Shown here one piece after another: positions 60,790-64,000 of a DNA stretch of 64,000 nucleotides. Below the pieces are notes generated by a model. The model had not been told where the DNA came from. It did no database searches and saw only the letters and a list, made by a program, of their open reading frames with translations. The stretch comes from Nitrosomonas eutropha. Lineage in GTDB: Bacteria > Pseudomonadota > Gammaproteobacteria > Burkholderiales > Nitrosomonadaceae. The stretch is from contig NZ_QICQ01000010.1 of assembly GCF_003201195.1 (NCBI RefSeq), forward strand, positions 1-64,000, given 5' to 3'. Each line of letters begins with the position of its first letter. Position 1 is the stretch's first letter. The translations under genes and the position numbers were made by a program.

Positions 60790-62340
60790 CTACTTTGTAT
60801 TCGTTGCTGGCTGATCGAATATGCTTAAAGCTTTTTGCGCGCAATTAACAATCAGTGTGTGATCGTCATCCTGTAGGGTTTGGTTATCAATAATACGTTG
60901 TTCAATCACAGCCAGCTGTTGTTGGGCGGCATCACGCACTAAACGCATAGCATCATTAATTTTTTGCTCATTAAACTGATCAAATAAGCCTTCCATCGCT
61001 GCGATCAACACCGCCAGCTGCTCAAGGGCAGACATCGGGTCACGCTCAGCTTGACGTAAGGCGGTACGCACCGCAGAACCACGTGCCAAACGTGCACGGG
61101 TAACATCATCGAGCCGTGTACCAAAGCGGGCAAAATCTTCCAACTCTTCAAATTGTGAGAGGGTCACCCGCAAGTTGCCTGACACTCCACGCAAGGTACG
61201 GTTCTGCGCTTTACTACCAACCCGTGACACGGACAGTCCTAAATCTACTGCGGGGAATTGGTTTTTACGTACTAACTGCGGCGATAAATAAATCTGCCCA
61301 TCAGTAATCGAAATGAGGTTAGTAGGAATATAAGCCGAGAGGTTTCCGGCCTGCGTTTCTACCACGGGCAAAGTGGTAATCGATCCGCCACCGATGTCGG
61401 CGCCAAATTGTCCAGCGCGCTCTAAAAGACGCGCATGCACATAGAAAATATCCCCAGGAAAGGCTTCACGTCCTGGTGGTCGACGCAGCAATAACGATAA
61501 TTCGCGATAAGAGCGCGCATGATGAGTCATATCATCAAAGATCACCAATACATCTTGGCCCTGCGCCGAGAAATATTCCGCCATAGTCATAGCCGCATAG
61601 GGCGCAATATAGGACAGCCCTGGAGCTTCTTCATCACCGGCACTCATCACAATGCAGCGCTGCAGCATTTCGCCATCTTTGAGCGCACGAATCACCCGTG
61701 CGACAGCATCACCGCGTTGCCCCACTGCGCAGTAAATACAAAGCACATCCGAACGTGCCTGATTCAGCATAGTGTCGATAGCGATAGAAGTTTTACCAGT
61801 CTGGCGATCGCCAATAATCAATTCACGCTGGCCTAAACCCACTGGGATCGCCGCATCAATAGCCTTTAATCCCGTGGCTAAGGGTCTGAAAATCTGGGTG
61901 CGATTTAGAATACTCGGCGCTTCCGCTTCAATGGGATGCTCAGCTATCGCATCAATCGGTCCTAAGGTATCACGTGGACGGCCCATAGCATCGATTACGC
62001 GCCCAAGTAACGCCGAGCCCACTGGCACACTGACTACTTTACGAGTGCGATACACCGTCTCGCCTAAGTGGATCTGTTCAGACGGGCCCAATAAAATAAT
62101 CCCTAAGCGACCCGGTTCCAAGTCGAGCACAATACCGTGCACACCGCTGGCAAATACCAGCAACTCATCAGCTAAGGCGCGCGCCAGACCTGAGACGATG
62201 GCCACACCATCCGCCACCTCGGTCACTGTGCCGGTTTCGGTGAGTACCGGCGTGGGTGTGGCACCTGTGCTGAGACTGTCTAACCAAGCGTTAAAGTTTT
62301 GCTCAAACTGCTGCTCAGTGACATCGTCAAGTACACTCAC
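60790..62340 (-). CDS. atpA: ATPase alpha subunit, N-type
   Basis: A 516-residue alpha subunit with P-loop [11 protein letters not shown] near residue 167 and [20 protein letters not shown] near 266. The catalytic sites are completed by the beta subunit (atpD), which lies outside the window in N-type operons. Normal length. N-type membership follows from gene order a-c-b-alpha-gamma without delta. Confidence 0.92.
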
Positions 62341-62352
62341 TTCAATTCCTTT

Positions 62353-63123
62353 TTAGCGGCCATCAGCGGTTAAGTGCACAGCAGCAACGCTAGAAGTATG
62401 CTGGGTTAACAGTTCGGCTAACTCATCCATATAGCTGTCCGTCGTCCACGCTACTTGCGCGCCGCCCACTTGCATGATTACGCCGGGCGACTGCTGTGGA
62501 TCGGTAGCGAAACTTAAAGTGACGTCAGGCAGCCATTGCTGCACTTCTTTCTGTAATAACGCTTGCGTGGCGGCCGGTAATGCATCACGGGTGGTAACCT
62601 GCGCTTGCTGACTGCCTGCCGCAGCTTGCACCAATTCAGCAGCAATCGGCTTTAATCGCTGACCAATATGCCGAACAATCGCATCTTCTAAGTGTTCATC
62701 GGCCAGATCATGTAGTGCTTTACGGGTCAGTCGCAACAGTGCATCAGCACCGGTTTGTTGCAAACGCTGATTAAACGCCTGACGCTCATGCTCAAGATAC
62801 TTGCGCCAATTCTGCTGCTCTTGCTGCAACTGAGTACGTGCATCAGACAATAAGCCATCGCGTTTTTTCTCGGTAGCTTGTAATGCTTTTTCCAGCAAGG
62901 CGTCCTGCTCAGATACCAGCTGCGCGCGCTGCTTAATATATTGTCTTTCTGCAGCTTTCGCTTCTTGCTGCGCAAGTTCTGCATCAGCCATACGCTTGGC
63001 TATTTCAGCTTCACGGGCGTCGATACCATCTAAAATAGGACGATAGAGAAAACGTTTGAGCAGCCACAACAAGACTAAAAAATTAGCAATTTGTGCCAGT
63101 ACTGTTATCCAGTCAATGGACAT
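62353..63123 (-). CDS. atpF: ATPase b subunit, N-type, extended
   Basis: A 256-residue b subunit: one membrane helix (about 5-22), a long coiled coil to about 145, then an extra 110-residue C-terminal domain resembling the delta-subunit end. Typical F-type b is about 156 residues and is followed by a separate delta gene (atpH); here delta is absent, and the extension probably replaces it. 12 bases before atpA. Confidence 0.88.
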   Translation of the reverse strand: MSIDWITVLAQIANFLVLLWLLKRFLYRPILDGIDAREAEIAKRMADAELAQQEAKAAERQYIKQRAQLVSEQDALLEKALQATEKKRDGLLSDARTQLQQEQQNWRKYLEHERQAFNQRLQQTGADALLRLTRKALHDLADEHLEDAIVRHIGQRLKPIAAELVQAAAGSQQAQVTTRDALPAATQALLQKEVQQWLPDVTLSFATDPQQSPGVIMQVGGAQVAWTTDSYMDELAELLTQHTSSVAAVHLTADGR

Positions 63124-63129
63124 CAGACA

Positions 63130-63408
63130 TTAACCTCCTGCTACCGCCTGCATTGCATTCCAAAACGGATTGGCAAAAATAAGAATCATCGCCACCACAA
63201 AACAATAAATTGCGGTTGATTCAATCATCGCCAAGCTAACGAACAGCGTACGTGATAAGGTCGGTGCAGCATCAGGCTGTTGAGCAATTGCAGCAATCGC
63301 TGCAGCCGCCGCACGTCCTTCACCTAGCGCGGGCCCTAGCGAGCCAATCGCGATGGTTAGGCCAGCAGTAAAAATAGAAATAGCGGCAATCAGTGCAAGA
63401 TCAGTCAT
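63130..63408 (-). CDS. atpE: ATPase c subunit, N-type
   Basis: A 92-residue hairpin: helix 1 to about 40, polar loop AQQPDA (42-47), helix 2 to about 80. The ion-binding Glu63 is followed by Ser64, Thr65 and Tyr68 (MIESTAIY), residues shared with sodium-binding c subunits, and Glu30 in helix 1 (LGEG) stands where Ilyobacter has Gln32. Two facing carboxylates are characteristic of N-type rings; the ring from Burkholderia pseudomallei was reported proton-specific, so ion choice cannot be read directly. Confidence 0.92.
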   Translation of the reverse strand: MTDLALIAAISIFTAGLTIAIGSLGPALGEGRAAAAAIAAIAQQPDAAPTLSRTLFVSLAMIESTAIYCFVVAMILIFANPFWNAMQAVAGG

Positions 63409-63410
63409 GA

Positions 63411-64000
63411 TTATTTATCCTTATCAGATGTATCCAGGGGAGGATCTGCCATGGCAGATGAAATATACACAGTGGCTAAAATGGCAAAGATGTAGGCCTG
63501 AATAAAGCCGGTTAGCAGGCCCAGCATATCCATTACCACAGGAAAAAAGAATGGTGCAATACTGAGTAAAATAGCTGCAATCACCACACCGCTCATCACG
63601 TTTCCATACAGACGGATCGCTAAAGATACGCCTCGAGAAAATTCACCAATGATATTAAATGGCAGCATAATCATCGACGGTTCAATAAATTTGCGTAAGT
63701 ATTGGCGCACCCCCCCCTTGGCAATTCCAAACAAAGGAATCGCGACTAACACCGACAAGGTTAGCGCAACCGTAGTTGATAACGATGAAGTGGGCGGAAC
63801 AAAGCCTGGAATAACTGTTAGCACATTGGACGCAGCTATAAAGAGAAATAAAGTACCGGCAAAATACAATACATGCCGTGCACTGCTGCGGGTTACCTCT
63901 TCAATTTGCCCTTGAATCATAGTGACAATCAGTTCTAAAGCACTGCGCCAGCGCCCAGGTGCTTTGTCAGCACGTAGATTGCGAGTCACCAGCATCGAAA
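63411..64000 (-). CDS. atpB: ATPase a subunit, N-type (5' end outside the window)
   Basis: The last 196 or so residues of the membrane stator subunit; the frame continues through the window edge. The essential Arg lies in SLAIRLYGNVMSG, with the following helix FIQAYIFAILATVYISSA. Two bases before atpE. The upstream genes atpD, atpC, atpQ and atpR are expected beyond the edge if the operon is of the usual N-type order. Confidence 0.9.
   Translation of the reverse strand, partial: SMLVTRNLRADKAPGRWRSALELIVTMIQGQIEEVTRSSARHVLYFAGTLFLFIAASNVLTVIPGFVPPTSSLSTTVALTLSVLVAIPLFGIAKGGVRQYLRKFIEPSMIMLPFNIIGEFSRGVSLAIRLYGNVMSGVVIAAILLSIAPFFFPVVMDMLGLLTGFIQAYIFAILATVYISSAMADPPLDTSDKDK

Overview
The window reads as a chromosomal segment of a betaproteobacterium. 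Protein-level recollection points to the Nitrosomonadaceae (Nitrosomonas-like): an unlinked XrtA/PEP-CTERM-type TPR lipoprotein (PrsT), an arginine gene cluster, many core proteins of betaproteobacterial type, and an N-type ATPase operon. No ammonia-oxidation gene lies in the window, so the genus is an inference. Most of the sequence is dense housekeeping DNA; the accessory-looking parts are the first 2.4 kb, the 45.7-46.2 kb gap and the 59.2-59.9 kb gap.

Layout. 1-2.4 kb: a truncated membrane ORF, a ComEA-like helix-hairpin-helix protein, and a tRNA-Arg/tRNA-Phe pair. 2.4-9 kb (+): prsT with a clear terminator, cysM, then ydbH-ynbE-ydbL, an envelope-spanning set. 9-14 kb (+): argD, argF, argG and an alpha/beta hydrolase. 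14-22.2 kb (-): fliLMNOPQR (flagellar switch and export gate) followed by a 698-aa Ala/Glu/Arg-rich coiled-coil protein with a 14-residue period and a DUF4139-type exported protein. 22.5-33 kb (-): a short-type glycogen phosphorylase, a NitT/TauT-type ABC importer with a Tat-exported binding protein, pyrE, an orphan TRAP binding protein, clpA and clpS; then cspA (+) with a strong terminator. 33.3-39.6 kb (-): icd, scpB, scpA, trpS, an M50 protease, yciO and a PHP phosphoesterase. 39.6-43.8 kb: a possible small membrane protein, a small lipoprotein divergent from a TonB-dependent receptor with a His/Asp-rich loop, a lipoprotein cytochrome c and an FNR regulator with all four cluster cysteines. 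43.8-56.5 kb (+): rpsB, tsf, pyrH, frr, uppS, cdsA, dxr, rseP, bamA, skp, fabZ, rnhB, slyD, the conserved translation/envelope cluster but without lpxD, lpxA and lpxB, and with a MITE-like insertion between tsf and pyrH. 56.5-59.2 kb (-): mutS. 59.9-64 kb (-): the gamma, alpha, b, c and a genes of an N-type rotary ATPase, truncated by the window edge; a decayed short-chain dehydrogenase remnant lies against its 3' end.

Functional links: flagellar export genes stand beside an uncharacterised coiled-coil protein; several envelope-building systems are present (Bam assembly, RseP, undecaprenyl, CDP-diacylglycerol and isoprenoid synthesis, and the YdbH-YnbE-YdbL bridge); FNR beside a lipid-anchored cytochrome c suggests oxygen-responsive electron transfer. 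I see no CRISPR array, prophage, restriction system or recognisable defence island. The best candidates for something undescribed are the coiled-coil gene, the tsf-pyrH insertion, the small membrane ORF and the N-ATPase locus.
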